A DNA stretch of 64,000 nt from Rhodohalobacter sp. 614A. Its GTDB lineage: Bacteria; Bacteroidota; Rhodothermia; Balneolales; Balneolaceae. Numbering within the stretch: position 1 is the stretch's first letter; every line of letters starts with the position of its first letter. The position numbers and the translations under genes were made by a program. This document shows positions 50,146-58,543 of the stretch, in pieces. The notes under the pieces were generated by a model. The model searched no databases. It was not told where the DNA came from and was given only the letters and a program-made list of their open reading frames with translations. The DNA lies in contig NZ_JAKEDS010000003.1 in NCBI RefSeq assembly GCF_021462415.1, forward strand, positions 62,001-126,000, in the 5' to 3' direction.

Positions 50146-52584
50146 TTAATTTATAGAATAGTTGATTTTTAAAGAGGCGTTTAAACCGGGTTTAGGAACA
50201 CGATAATTATCATAAACCGTGTTATCGAAGACATTATTTGCCTGGAAAGAAAAAGACAGAGATTGCCGGGGAGCGTACGTGATTCCGAAATTATGCTGAT
50301 GTTGGGTCGGCACAAGATTCTCACGATTGGCATTCGATTTATCCGGCACATATGTGATGCTGAATTGATCAACGAAATAGTAATTCCAAAACAATTCAAG
50401 AAAACCCTGATTTCTGAACAGCTCTGTAAACCGATACGCCCATGATGTATTAAAAAAGAAATCAGGGATATTCGGTACCTGAACACCGACGAAACTTTCC
50501 TCCTGGACGGTGTTTGCGGACGTCAGCTCTATTTTTTGATAGGTTACATTTGCTTGTACCGACAGGTTTTGAACCGGATTTGATTTCACAGCCAGTTCGA
50601 GTCCACGTGCCGAAACCTCATCTTCATTCATATACTGAGACTCTTCCCCAAATCCTCGTGGCCGTAAACGAACCAGGTTTTCCTGACGCCGCAAAAAGCC
50701 ATTAACATCAACCGAATAAAAACGTCCGCCCGAGTACTCTTTTTGATAGAACAAACCTATGTTCAGGTTTTGACTTCGTTCTGGTAAAATGGTGTAATTG
50801 GGAACAATGCTTAGAAAATCCCCATAAATTTCAGTTTCATCCGGCATGCGAATGGTTCGTTCAAAACTGCTCCGTACAAATAAATTCGAATGAATGTCCA
50901 TCTTTACCGCCATCCCATACCCGTGATCGAGAGAATTGTTTTCTCTAATTGGGATAATGGTGGATGAAACCTGATTGATGTCTATTGACCGGGCGTTGTA
51001 ATAGTAATTTTTATAAAAAACTGTTGTGGTCAATCGATCATTTTTCAACCATAGTGATTGGAGTTCGGCACCCGAAATATTCCGTTTATAATGAGATGGA
51101 ATGGTATTTGGATCTAACATTTCTCCAGCGAGATTCAGCCGATTTCCCACAGGGTCTTTTCCTTCAATCCGCGAATACCCAAAGAAATTACTTAGTGCAA
51201 CAGAATGGCGGGGATGAAGGTCGATTTGAAAGGTAAGCCTGTGTGCGGTTCCTGTTTGATCTCCGTCCCGAAGGGATGGCCTTGATAGGATTTCGGCACC
51301 GCGGTTATTTGTAATTGGCATGATATCGCCATTCCAGTCATACAGGTTAGAGGTCGAATCATCTACCATGCTTTTTGTAAGTGACACCATTCCGAAATAC
51401 TCAACCTGAATTTGTGAACCAAAGGCTTTCCGATAGCGTATTCTTTCTATGAAAGATTGCACATCCTTATGTGCCTCGCCTGCAGGCCGTTTCGTTACTC
51501 GCTGCCCATGCTGAAATTCATCATACCGTGTTGAATATGCCGTACTGAGTGTTAATTCATCTGCCCATGATTGATTGGAAACCGAAAAACCTCCTTCAAA
51601 ATATGCTGATGTATGCTGGCTGTTAAACCGTTTTACATCCGTCCGATTTTCCACAACAGTGGTATCCATTCGCCCGAAATCATTCTCAAAAATCCTGATC
51701 GTCTGATTTGGGATATTCTCCATACCATATGTATTGTCTGAGTGATTAAGAAACATATTTCCAGAAAGAGATATGTTCTCACCCACTTCTTTCCGTCCGG
51801 CTATTGTGGCCCGGTGTGTGTTAAAAGAACCATATTCGTAAGAAGCCTGTAAAAAATTATATCCAAATGTTTTCGGGATAATGTTGATTCCGCCTCCGAG
51901 TGCGTCCGTTCCTACCGTAATAGGCATCACTCCTTTGTACACCTCCACCCTTTCGATACTATTCACCGGCAAATTATTCAGTTGAATTCCCTCCCCGTAT
52001 AAATCAATAGGAATTCCGTCATAATAGACTCTCACGGCGTTTCCGGTCAGTCCATTTAGGTTAATGGATGACCGGCTTCCCAAACCACCCTCTTGCCGCA
52101 CCAACACTCCCGTGGCCCTTTTCAAAATATCTTCCGCTCCGATGGCTTGCGTATTCAGCGAGGCAGCGTCAATCGCGGTGATGGTTATCGGTTCCCTGGA
52201 TCGTCGCGTGGCATCCGATTCTGCCGAAACGGTGATATCTCCTAACGCTGAGATCTCTTCAATCAGCGTAAAATTGACAACCGTTTCTTCATTCCTCCTC
52301 ACCGTTACACTTTTCTTTTGGGTTTGATATCCCACGGATGAGGCTACAATCGTATAATCACCGGTTTCCAAACCTGTGATTGAATATTCTCCGTTTTGAT
52401 CGGTGATATTTCCCTTTCTTGTGCCTTCAATTCCAACATTTACATTCTCAAGCGGAGTACCGGTTTCATCCGTTATTTTTCCCTGAACCGTTTGTACAGA
52501 TTGAGCCTGAACAGTGACTGGCCGTATCACCAACAGAATAAAAACAAGTAAGACCAGTTGATTTTTCTCTTTCAAAATTTTCAT
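50146..52584 (-). CDS. xusA: TonB-dependent receptor (XusA-like)
   Basis: I choose ATG 52584 (MKILKEKNQLVLLVFILLV), which gives a normal signal peptide ending TVQAQS and avoids overlap with the PepSY gene. It makes 812 residues: carboxypeptidase-regulatory domain (VQGKITDETGTPLENVNVGI), plug (GDITVSAESDATRRSREPI; ILKRATGVLVRQEGGLGSRS; VRVYYDGIPIDLYGEG; IERVEVYKGVMPITVGTDAL), and barrel to LKINYSIN. It imports ferric siderophore with TonB energy. Its neighbours, a DUF4374 lipoprotein (18-bp gap) and PepSY reductase, define a Xus-type set. Confidence 0.88.
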   Translation of the reverse strand: MKILKEKNQLVLLVFILLVIRPVTVQAQSVQTVQGKITDETGTPLENVNVGIEGTRKGNITDQNGEYSITGLETGDYTIVASSVGYQTQKKSVTVRRNEETVVNFTLIEEISALGDITVSAESDATRRSREPITITAIDAASLNTQAIGAEDILKRATGVLVRQEGGLGSRSSINLNGLTGNAVRVYYDGIPIDLYGEGIQLNNLPVNSIERVEVYKGVMPITVGTDALGGGINIIPKTFGYNFLQASYEYGSFNTHRATIAGRKEVGENISLSGNMFLNHSDNTYGMENIPNQTIRIFENDFGRMDTTVVENRTDVKRFNSQHTSAYFEGGFSVSNQSWADELTLSTAYSTRYDEFQHGQRVTKRPAGEAHKDVQSFIERIRYRKAFGSQIQVEYFGMVSLTKSMVDDSTSNLYDWNGDIMPITNNRGAEILSRPSLRDGDQTGTAHRLTFQIDLHPRHSVALSNFFGYSRIEGKDPVGNRLNLAGEMLDPNTIPSHYKRNISGAELQSLWLKNDRLTTTVFYKNYYYNARSIDINQVSSTIIPIRENNSLDHGYGMAVKMDIHSNLFVRSSFERTIRMPDETEIYGDFLSIVPNYTILPERSQNLNIGLFYQKEYSGGRFYSVDVNGFLRRQENLVRLRPRGFGEESQYMNEDEVSARGLELAVKSNPVQNLSVQANVTYQKIELTSANTVQEESFVGVQVPNIPDFFFNTSWAYRFTELFRNQGFLELFWNYYFVDQFSITYVPDKSNANRENLVPTQHQHNFGITYAPRQSLSFSFQANNVFDNTVYDNYRVPKPGLNASLKINYSIN

Positions 52585-52618
52585 TCTTGAAATCCTGTTG
52601 TCTCTATGAAAAGAGTGT

Positions 52619-54211
52619 TTATCTGACAAGTGCAGGTTCGGGTTCTGTTTGATTCTGAGTTTTAATTTCACGGGCTCCCCAAATCGCAGCGATACCCGAA
52701 ATCAGCCAGAGAAGGTCAATTCCGGCCACAGCCGGCACTTCTCTCCAGCTGTTCCATATCCAATCGCTGGTTATAACTCCATTCAGGATGGGAATCAAAA
52801 AAGAGAGTGCTCCGCCAAGCAAAAAATAATTCCGGGTCATTTCAGAATATTGATCCCAGAACCAGCCGACGGTTGATAAAACCAGCCACGATACAAAGAA
52901 AATCATCTCAACCATTATCCCTCTTCCGTCAACATCCAAAGGAATGACTTTGTTAGCGATAAACAGGATGGCAATAGCAGGAAACAAGCTGAGGCAAACC
53001 GTTAAGTTTAATTTTGTAATCCGGTGGTGAAACCTCTTCTCCTTTTCTGTGTAGCTATTCTTGTCACGCGCTACCTGCCAGATAAGAATTCCACTGATAA
53101 TCATGAAACATGTAAGCAACGCTAACAGAAAATAGATGATCCTTAATAATACTCCACCAAAGGACCCAAAATGCAATTTGATGAATATCGAATACACGGC
53201 TTCGCCATAGCTTTTCTTATAAGGCAGATGACTGGACGCTTTTAAAAAGTCACCATTCATCAATTGAAAAGACATGTTTCCGCTACCCATCAGGCCCTGA
53301 TGATCATCAACTTCAAAAGAGGCAACTGCGTCTTCTCTGCCGTAATTAACCAAAGTAATTCGTAGCAAATCGTGTTCCGGATAATTGTTTGCTACTGTTG
53401 ATTTTAACTCGTTGAGTGAAACCATTTCTGCGTGCGGTGCATCTTCATCTGCTTCAATTCCATAACTTGGCTGAATAACAGAATAAACGGGAGTCGCGCT
53501 GCCGCCAAACATCACCATTACACTCGGTAAAAGAAGTAAAATCGACAAGCAGAACAGAGCACCTGTAATGGCATACATTACCTGGAAAGGTAAACTTATC
53601 ACGCCCACAACGGTGTGAGCATCCGTCCATATCTGCTTCCAGCGTTTTCCTACAAAAAAGGCATAAAACTTCTGAAAGATATTCCGCCAGTGAATTAATA
53701 TTCCGGTTACGGTAGCGAGCAAAAAGAATAAAGCAACAAATCCGGAAATGTACATGCCCAATGTTGGAATTTGTGCAAGATAATGGAGCTCGTATAGCGT
53801 TTGGCTAACGGTTGTCTGGCTGCTTACGGAACCTTGATCTTCAACTTCAACGTGGTATGATTCCGGATCAATATGGCCCTGAATGTGATCATGTGTACCA
53901 TCCGTATTTTTAACAGAGGCGTAAAATTCAACTTCTGAGTGGCCAACTTTTGACGGATAAATATAAACGGGATCGTGCATATCCAATTCATACGATTGGG
54001 TAATACTTTGAATCACCCGGTCATAGTCCACATTTTTAGCAGTTGCTGTTCTGGCCTCCGGGTTTTCCCAGAGGTAGATTTCATCCATAAACAGCGAATA
54101 GGCCCCTGCATAAAAAATGATAAACAGAACAAGGCTAATCATCATACCTGTTACGGTATGTGCGTGGTGCATGATATTATAAGCCCTGTTTCCTAACCCT
54201 TTTAATCTCAT
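52619..54211 (-). CDS. xusC: PepSY-TM inner-membrane reductase (XusC/FpvG-like)
   Basis: A 530-residue membrane protein of the PepSY_TM family. The first helix follows IMHHAHTVTGMMISLVLFII; later membrane segments carry histidines suited to heme or metal relay: LHYLAQIP, GILIHWRN, WTDAHTVVGV, KLHFGSFGG, RFHHRITKLN. The soluble parts hold PepSY repeats. FpvG of Pseudomonas, of the same family, reduces ferric pyoverdine in the periplasm; XusC is its Bacteroides counterpart. It starts 1 bp after the preceding small gene and should be made with it. Confidence 0.87.
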   Translation of the reverse strand: MRLKGLGNRAYNIMHHAHTVTGMMISLVLFIIFYAGAYSLFMDEIYLWENPEARTATAKNVDYDRVIQSITQSYELDMHDPVYIYPSKVGHSEVEFYASVKNTDGTHDHIQGHIDPESYHVEVEDQGSVSSQTTVSQTLYELHYLAQIPTLGMYISGFVALFFLLATVTGILIHWRNIFQKFYAFFVGKRWKQIWTDAHTVVGVISLPFQVMYAITGALFCLSILLLLPSVMVMFGGSATPVYSVIQPSYGIEADEDAPHAEMVSLNELKSTVANNYPEHDLLRITLVNYGREDAVASFEVDDHQGLMGSGNMSFQLMNGDFLKASSHLPYKKSYGEAVYSIFIKLHFGSFGGVLLRIIYFLLALLTCFMIISGILIWQVARDKNSYTEKEKRFHHRITKLNLTVCLSLFPAIAILFIANKVIPLDVDGRGIMVEMIFFVSWLVLSTVGWFWDQYSEMTRNYFLLGGALSFLIPILNGVITSDWIWNSWREVPAVAGIDLLWLISGIAAIWGAREIKTQNQTEPEPALVR

Positions 54212-54212
54212 A

Positions 54213-54494
54213 TCACCTCAACCCATAAATAATTCCCGAACAAATGATGATGATCAGGAGATATAGCCCCCAGACTTTCCACGCTTTTTCAAAAAGAAGT
54301 GCGACAATAATTGTTGTAATCCACAAAGAAAAGGCACTGTATGTTGTGGTTTGAATCCAAACGGCTCCAGTGCCTAAAACGGCCCCGAATACCAGGTGAA
54401 TCACTACCGTAACAAAATACCCGCCAATAATTCCGGCCAGGGTTTTAGAAATACGCTGAAGTCGGGTTGACAAATATCTTTCGTTAGCCGGCAT
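54213..54494 (-). CDS. DUF3649-like small membrane protein
   Basis: A 93-residue protein with three hydrophobic helices. LQRISKTLAGIIGGYFVTVV is like the start of DUF3649 (R-x-x-A-x-x-GGY), followed by YSAFSLWITTIIVALLFEKA, with WKVWGLYL, in place of the family's W-x-F-A-x-R-S-x-x-x-A-W segment. In Proteobacteria DUF3649 genes travel with PepSY reductases and siderophore receptors. It overlaps the upstream gene by 11 bp. The precise role is unknown; it may stabilise the reductase. Confidence 0.6.
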   Translation of the reverse strand: MPANERYLSTRLQRISKTLAGIIGGYFVTVVIHLVFGAVLGTGAVWIQTTTYSAFSLWITTIIVALLFEKAWKVWGLYLLIIIICSGIIYGLR

Positions 54495-54801
54495 AAACGA
54501 CCAGATCCAAGACTGCGGTTGCCGTTAATAAAATCACCCAGACAATCCAGCTTTTGGGATAAAGAGTCAGGGAAAAAATGAGAAGAGGCAAAATGGTCAT
54601 CCATGAAACCAAACTTACAGTAATCGCCGTAGCCAGTTTCATATCCTGAACAAGAAATGCAACGCCAATCACCCAAAGCCCCAAACCTGCCAGACGACCT
54701 ATATTCTTGTTTACCGATATTTTTTCTTGCAGCGAGAGCGGAAAATATTTTGAGGTACTATAGAACAGCAATGCTGAACTCGTGATAAATAATAAAGCCA
54801 T
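54484..54801 (-). CDS. DUF3325-like small membrane protein
   Basis: A 105-residue protein with three membrane helices: LLFITSSALLFYSTSKYF, RLAGLGLWVIGVAFLVQD, and ITVSLVSWMTILPLLIFSL, with LYPKSW. Layout and the R-x-x-G-x-x-L and late YP-x pattern fit DUF3325, again a companion of PepSY siderophore reductases. It is the first gene of the five-gene iron operon, with the operator palindrome 109 bp upstream. Family assignment is by pattern rather than by search. Confidence 0.55.
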   Translation of the reverse strand: MALLFITSSALLFYSTSKYFPLSLQEKISVNKNIGRLAGLGLWVIGVAFLVQDMKLATAITVSLVSWMTILPLLIFSLTLYPKSWIVWVILLTATAVLDLVVYAG

Positions 54802-54909
54802 TCTTTACTTACCGTTTATCGCGCTTTTGAATCGAGAGAACTTATTAGCCAATTCTGAGTGTTTCAGGGCGGTAAAAATATCAGGAAGGATAAAACTCGT
54901 CAATTTTTA

Positions 54910-54926
54910 TTTAGAATAAATCTAAA
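54910..54926. promoter_or_regulatory. Iron-type operator palindrome, copy 2
   Basis: TTTAGAATAAATCTAAA matches the reverse complement of copy 1 (TTTAGACTAAATCTAAA) at 16 of 17 positions. It precedes the Xus-like operon by 109 bp. Shape resembles DtxR/IdeR-type sites (TTAG...CTAA) more than a Fur box. The rest of 54802-55041 is AT-rich and non-coding. Confidence 0.7.
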
Positions 54927-55041
54927 CAATCAATAAAAGCACGCAACTATTGTATCATAATTAAAATAAAATCAATCATTTAAAAAATATGACATTTCCA
55001 ACGATCATGATGAGTTGATCTGGAAAAGGAAGAATGATTTT

Positions 55042-56328
55042 TTAGAAATCATCCTCAAAGACAAGCGTTTCGTCTGTATTTTTAAATCGAAGATAATCAA
55101 GATCCCCAAAGCCGGAAAACCGATAATCCACCCCTACCACTTTGCCAAAATCATTTTCAAAAGCGATCTCATAAATCTTCTCTCCATTCAAAAGAATGGT
55201 GGCATATTTTTGTTCAACATGCAGAGAGACTTCCTGCCATTCTGAGAGATCGGTTCCAAAGGCAGACAGGTCATTGTCATTTCCCGATATATATTTCTCG
55301 CCGATCATTAAAGCCAATTCACCGACACATCCCATGGAAGTAAATTTCAGGAAATAAATATTGGCTTCGGTATGAATGGTAAACTGTGTAAATGGACACG
55401 GCGAATTCATGAAAGGCCTGTTCTTAAAACGTGTTTCTGCAATGAAGTTATGTCCGTCCAGGTTTCCGAAATCACCAATATTGAAAAACCCCGAACCACC
55501 AAACCGATTCATATCCAAACCGCTTTCGGGAAGAATTTCCTCTGGTATTGAAAGTGCTCCATTTTCACGCAATACATTTGAAAGATAAACGGGTTGTGTA
55601 TCATCATCACGGTGTACGGCAGCAGCCAGCCATCCCTCCGTTCGGATGAAAACCTCCTGCATCTTCAATAGGGTTTCATCCGCATAAATTCGCGCTTTAT
55701 GAAAACCGGGGTAGTAATAGACACTGGTAAAATAGTTGGAAGCGGGATCGATCTCCTGCCTGTTGTCAGGATCCCAATCCTGCTGAATGAAGAACTTTTC
55801 GGCCTGAATATCCTTCAAATCATAATTAAATATGACGGTTGTCGGTACACCGGACTCAACCGTATTACTCACATTAAATGCTACACTCTCTGCATCGGCA
55901 GGAGTTACAATTCTTTTTGAAGTGAATGAAATTACAATCAATGCCACAATTGCCAGAAAGACGGCCGCCATCAGCATCGGTTTTCTTTGGGTGACAAATG
56001 AGGTCTTTGATTTATCAGGAGCCGCAGGCAAGGGATTTTTCTCCTCGATATTCTGCGCATTTTCAACTTTAAATTCCATCCAGTCTTTATTTCCCAGAAT
56101 GGATACAAGTGCATCCAGCGTGGATGGATGTGGATTTTGCTGCTCCGTCTCCCGCCACAGACGTTTTAGCGTAGATATGCTCAGTTTCGTCCCGCATTTC
56201 TCTTCAATCAGATCAATGAGATATTCGAAATCCCGCTGCTTCAAACGCTGATCACCCTTTCCGAGATGGTACTTCTCCTCAATTTTGGTTTTGCAGATCT
56301 CTAAAAAATCCTGTTCGGATAGTTCCAT
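55042..56328 (-). CDS. Membrane-anchored HTH protein with PKD/LamG-like outer part
   Basis: A 428-residue protein of mixed location. Residues ~1-90 are cytosolic and helical; GTKLSISTLKRLWRE and HPSTLDALVSILGNKDWMEF match a small HTH-like N-terminal domain common in Bacteroidota membrane proteins. A single helix follows at 118-137 (MLMAAVFLAIVALIVISF). The outer part has a PKD-like section (~145-220) and a C-terminal jelly-roll/LamG-like section (~230-428: HNFIAETRFKN; ATILLNGEKIYEI). It could relay an outside glycan or peptide signal to DNA in one step. Single gene, no partner seen. Confidence 0.6.
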   Translation of the reverse strand: MELSEQDFLEICKTKIEEKYHLGKGDQRLKQRDFEYLIDLIEEKCGTKLSISTLKRLWRETEQQNPHPSTLDALVSILGNKDWMEFKVENAQNIEEKNPLPAAPDKSKTSFVTQRKPMLMAAVFLAIVALIVISFTSKRIVTPADAESVAFNVSNTVESGVPTTVIFNYDLKDIQAEKFFIQQDWDPDNRQEIDPASNYFTSVYYYPGFHKARIYADETLLKMQEVFIRTEGWLAAAVHRDDDTQPVYLSNVLRENGALSIPEEILPESGLDMNRFGGSGFFNIGDFGNLDGHNFIAETRFKNRPFMNSPCPFTQFTIHTEANIYFLKFTSMGCVGELALMIGEKYISGNDNDLSAFGTDLSEWQEVSLHVEQKYATILLNGEKIYEIAFENDFGKVVGVDYRFSGFGDLDYLRFKNTDETLVFEDDF

Positions 56329-56475
56329 GAATGTATTCCAAGATTCTGAAAGAGCCGTTTATGGCAAACAAACCACACTTGAACGGTAAATGAACGGCCA
56401 ATGATTTTTATCTCACACGATTCATACTGAATATTGATTCATAGAATTTTAATCCAAAAACAATCGGGAAACAAA

Positions 56476-57228
56476 ATGAAAATCATCCTAACAACTATCC
56501 TTTTCTTCACCCTTAGTTTTCATGCCGCATTTAGTCAACAGATGAATATGCCTGAAAAAATGATTGCCGTTGATGTGGCGCATGATCCAATCTTCTGGGG
56601 CGATCCCAATCAAACGGAAGCATTTGATGAAAACCGGGCAAACCGTGTTCAGTATCTATCATCACAACTCCAGGAAAATGCAAACGCAATCGGTGCTGAA
56701 CAGTTTTATATACATGATGAAATTTCTGCCGATGATTTAGAAATGAGCGATCTTCTTTTCATACATGTTCCTTCTTCGCGATACAGCGAAAATGAAGTGA
56801 ATGTTATTCGAGATTTTTTGCAAAATGGAGGTTCTCTTTTCCTCGCTTTTGATGTCGATGGCTGGGCTACGCTTGATCAGACAAATGTAAATGATTTGAT
56901 TAGTCCTTTTGGAATCCGGTTTGGTTCCGACAGTCCGGATACGGAAGTTGGAGCTTCATCAAGAAAGGGAGAAATCACCAATGAAGCTTTTAAAATACCG
57001 TATCACGGAGGGCGAATTGTTGAAGGCGGCACACCCTTCGCCTTTACAACCGGGCCCGATGAAGTGCCTTTCGCTTTTTTTACCGAAATTGACGGCGGCG
57101 GAAAATTGGTAGTCATGGGCGATGCAATGACTCCGCTCTACATGAATAGCTGGCAGGGAGTGGATGATTACCAGACTGAGAAGTTTATGGGGGCTGTTAT
57201 TCAATGGCTGGTTGATTCATCCAGATGA
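56476..57228 (+). CDS. DUF4350/ThuA-like exported protein
   Basis: I start at 56476 (MKIILTTILFFTLSFHAAFS), a clean signal peptide ending FSQQ; an upstream in-frame ATG at 56434 adds only 14 unlikely codons. The 250-residue protein has the glutamine-amidotransferase-like fold of DUF4350/ThuA: DLLFIHVPSSRYSENEVNVI, DFLQNGGSLFLAFDVDGW, and GGGKLVVMGDAMTPLYMN, near the C-terminus. No catalytic Cys of class I amidotransferases is evident. It may sense or process sugars outside the cytoplasm. The next gene follows closely. Confidence 0.75.
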   Translation: MKIILTTILFFTLSFHAAFSQQMNMPEKMIAVDVAHDPIFWGDPNQTEAFDENRANRVQYLSSQLQENANAIGAEQFYIHDEISADDLEMSDLLFIHVPSSRYSENEVNVIRDFLQNGGSLFLAFDVDGWATLDQTNVNDLISPFGIRFGSDSPDTEVGASSRKGEITNEAFKIPYHGGRIVEGGTPFAFTTGPDEVPFAFFTEIDGGGKLVVMGDAMTPLYMNSWQGVDDYQTEKFMGAVIQWLVDSSR

Positions 57229-57302
57229 AGTCTGAGTTGTCAGTTTCTAATCGCTGTTCTGCTATCGGATTGATGCTAACTAATAATTTCAAATCGCCTG
57301 TT

Positions 57303-58388
57303 ATGACTTTCAAAAAAATTCAAGTTTTACTGTTGGCTATCTTCATTTCAAGCTGTTCGTACGGACAACCGGCCACTAACGGAACTGTTAAAGACTATTT
57401 TGGGTCTGACAGGACTATTTCTGAAGTGGATCGTTTTCTCCAATCCAAAATGGATTCTTTACATATTCCCGGACTTTCATTCGCCTTAATCAATAATGGA
57501 GATGTGGTTCATCATAAAACATTTGGATATGCAGATCGTGAATCTAAAAAGCCGGTTACATCACAAACCATTTTTGAAGCGGCATCTTTATCGAAATCGG
57601 TTTTCGCTTTCTTTGCAATGACCTACGTTGAGGACGGCAAACTGGACCTTGATAAACCGCTCTATGAATATCTCCCCTACCCCGATATTGCTGATGATGA
57701 CCGGTATAAAAAGATTACCGCGAGAATGGTGTTAAGTCACCGATCGGGCTTTCCGAACTGGCGATTTAATGAGCCCGACGGCAAGCTGAAAATCTATTTT
57801 GAGCCGGGAACCGATTACAAATACTCTGGAGAAGGATATCAATACCTGGCAAAGGTTTTACGGGAAATTGAGAATACAGACTGGGAAGGACTGGAAAATA
57901 TTTTTCAGCAGAAAATTGGAAGTCCTCTGAACCTTGAGCATACGGTTTTTCTGCAAACACCATTTACACGAGCGAATAAAGCCATCCCCTATGATGAAAA
58001 TGGTCAGCGTTTAACGCCTTCAATGAATAATCGTGAATTCGGTGCAGCCTATTCCATTCATACTGAAGCTGCCGATTTTTCAAAATGGATGATCGCAGTA
58101 ATGAATAAAGAAATATTGGCTGAAGAAAGTTATTCAGAACTGTTCAAGCGGCATTCAAAATTGCCTAACAATGAGCGGGATGTGTACTACACACTCGGAT
58201 TCACATCGCCGGAAATTCCCGGAACAGAAACCAATATTTACATGCACAATGGAAACAATCCGGGGTTCACATGTATGTATCTTCTGGATATCGAAAAAGA
58301 TTGGGGATTTGCACTTTTTACAAACTCTGAATTCGGCCAGGATTTGGGAAACGAGCTGGGTGATTATTTGATACCGGAACCTAAGTAA
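57303..58388 (+). CDS. Serine hydrolase (class C beta-lactamase fold) lipoprotein
   Basis: Start at 57303 (MTFKKIQVLLLAIFISSCS) gives a lipoprotein signal with C18; the frame also opens at 57225, overlapping the preceding stop, but that adds a non-signal N-terminus. The 361-residue enzyme has S95-L-S-K98, YSGEGYQYL (Tyr motif), and HNGNNPGF near the end. VLSHRSGFPNW is the family segment. It may be a glycan or peptide esterase; position next to the mannan cluster is suggestive, but it is in the opposite direction. Confidence 0.88.
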   Translation: MTFKKIQVLLLAIFISSCSYGQPATNGTVKDYFGSDRTISEVDRFLQSKMDSLHIPGLSFALINNGDVVHHKTFGYADRESKKPVTSQTIFEAASLSKSVFAFFAMTYVEDGKLDLDKPLYEYLPYPDIADDDRYKKITARMVLSHRSGFPNWRFNEPDGKLKIYFEPGTDYKYSGEGYQYLAKVLREIENTDWEGLENIFQQKIGSPLNLEHTVFLQTPFTRANKAIPYDENGQRLTPSMNNREFGAAYSIHTEAADFSKWMIAVMNKEILAEESYSELFKRHSKLPNNERDVYYTLGFTSPEIPGTETNIYMHNGNNPGFTCMYLLDIEKDWGFALFTNSEFGQDLGNELGDYLIPEPK

Positions 58389-58543
58389 AGAATTTTTCCA
58401 AAGGCCGGGCGGGAATTTTTGTCGGTTGAAGTTTTCCTGATTTGTGATTTTGGTTAGGGGCTGAGCCCACGCATTCAGAATCGTATATCAATTATCGATA
58501 CAAAAAAATATTTACTGACAGGGCGCGCTCTGATGGCCAGATT

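Noticed and set aside
55015-55245. 76-codon plus-strand frame opposite the 3' end of the HTH-anchored gene
   Set aside because: It is the complement of the LamG-like coding region and has no independent support.
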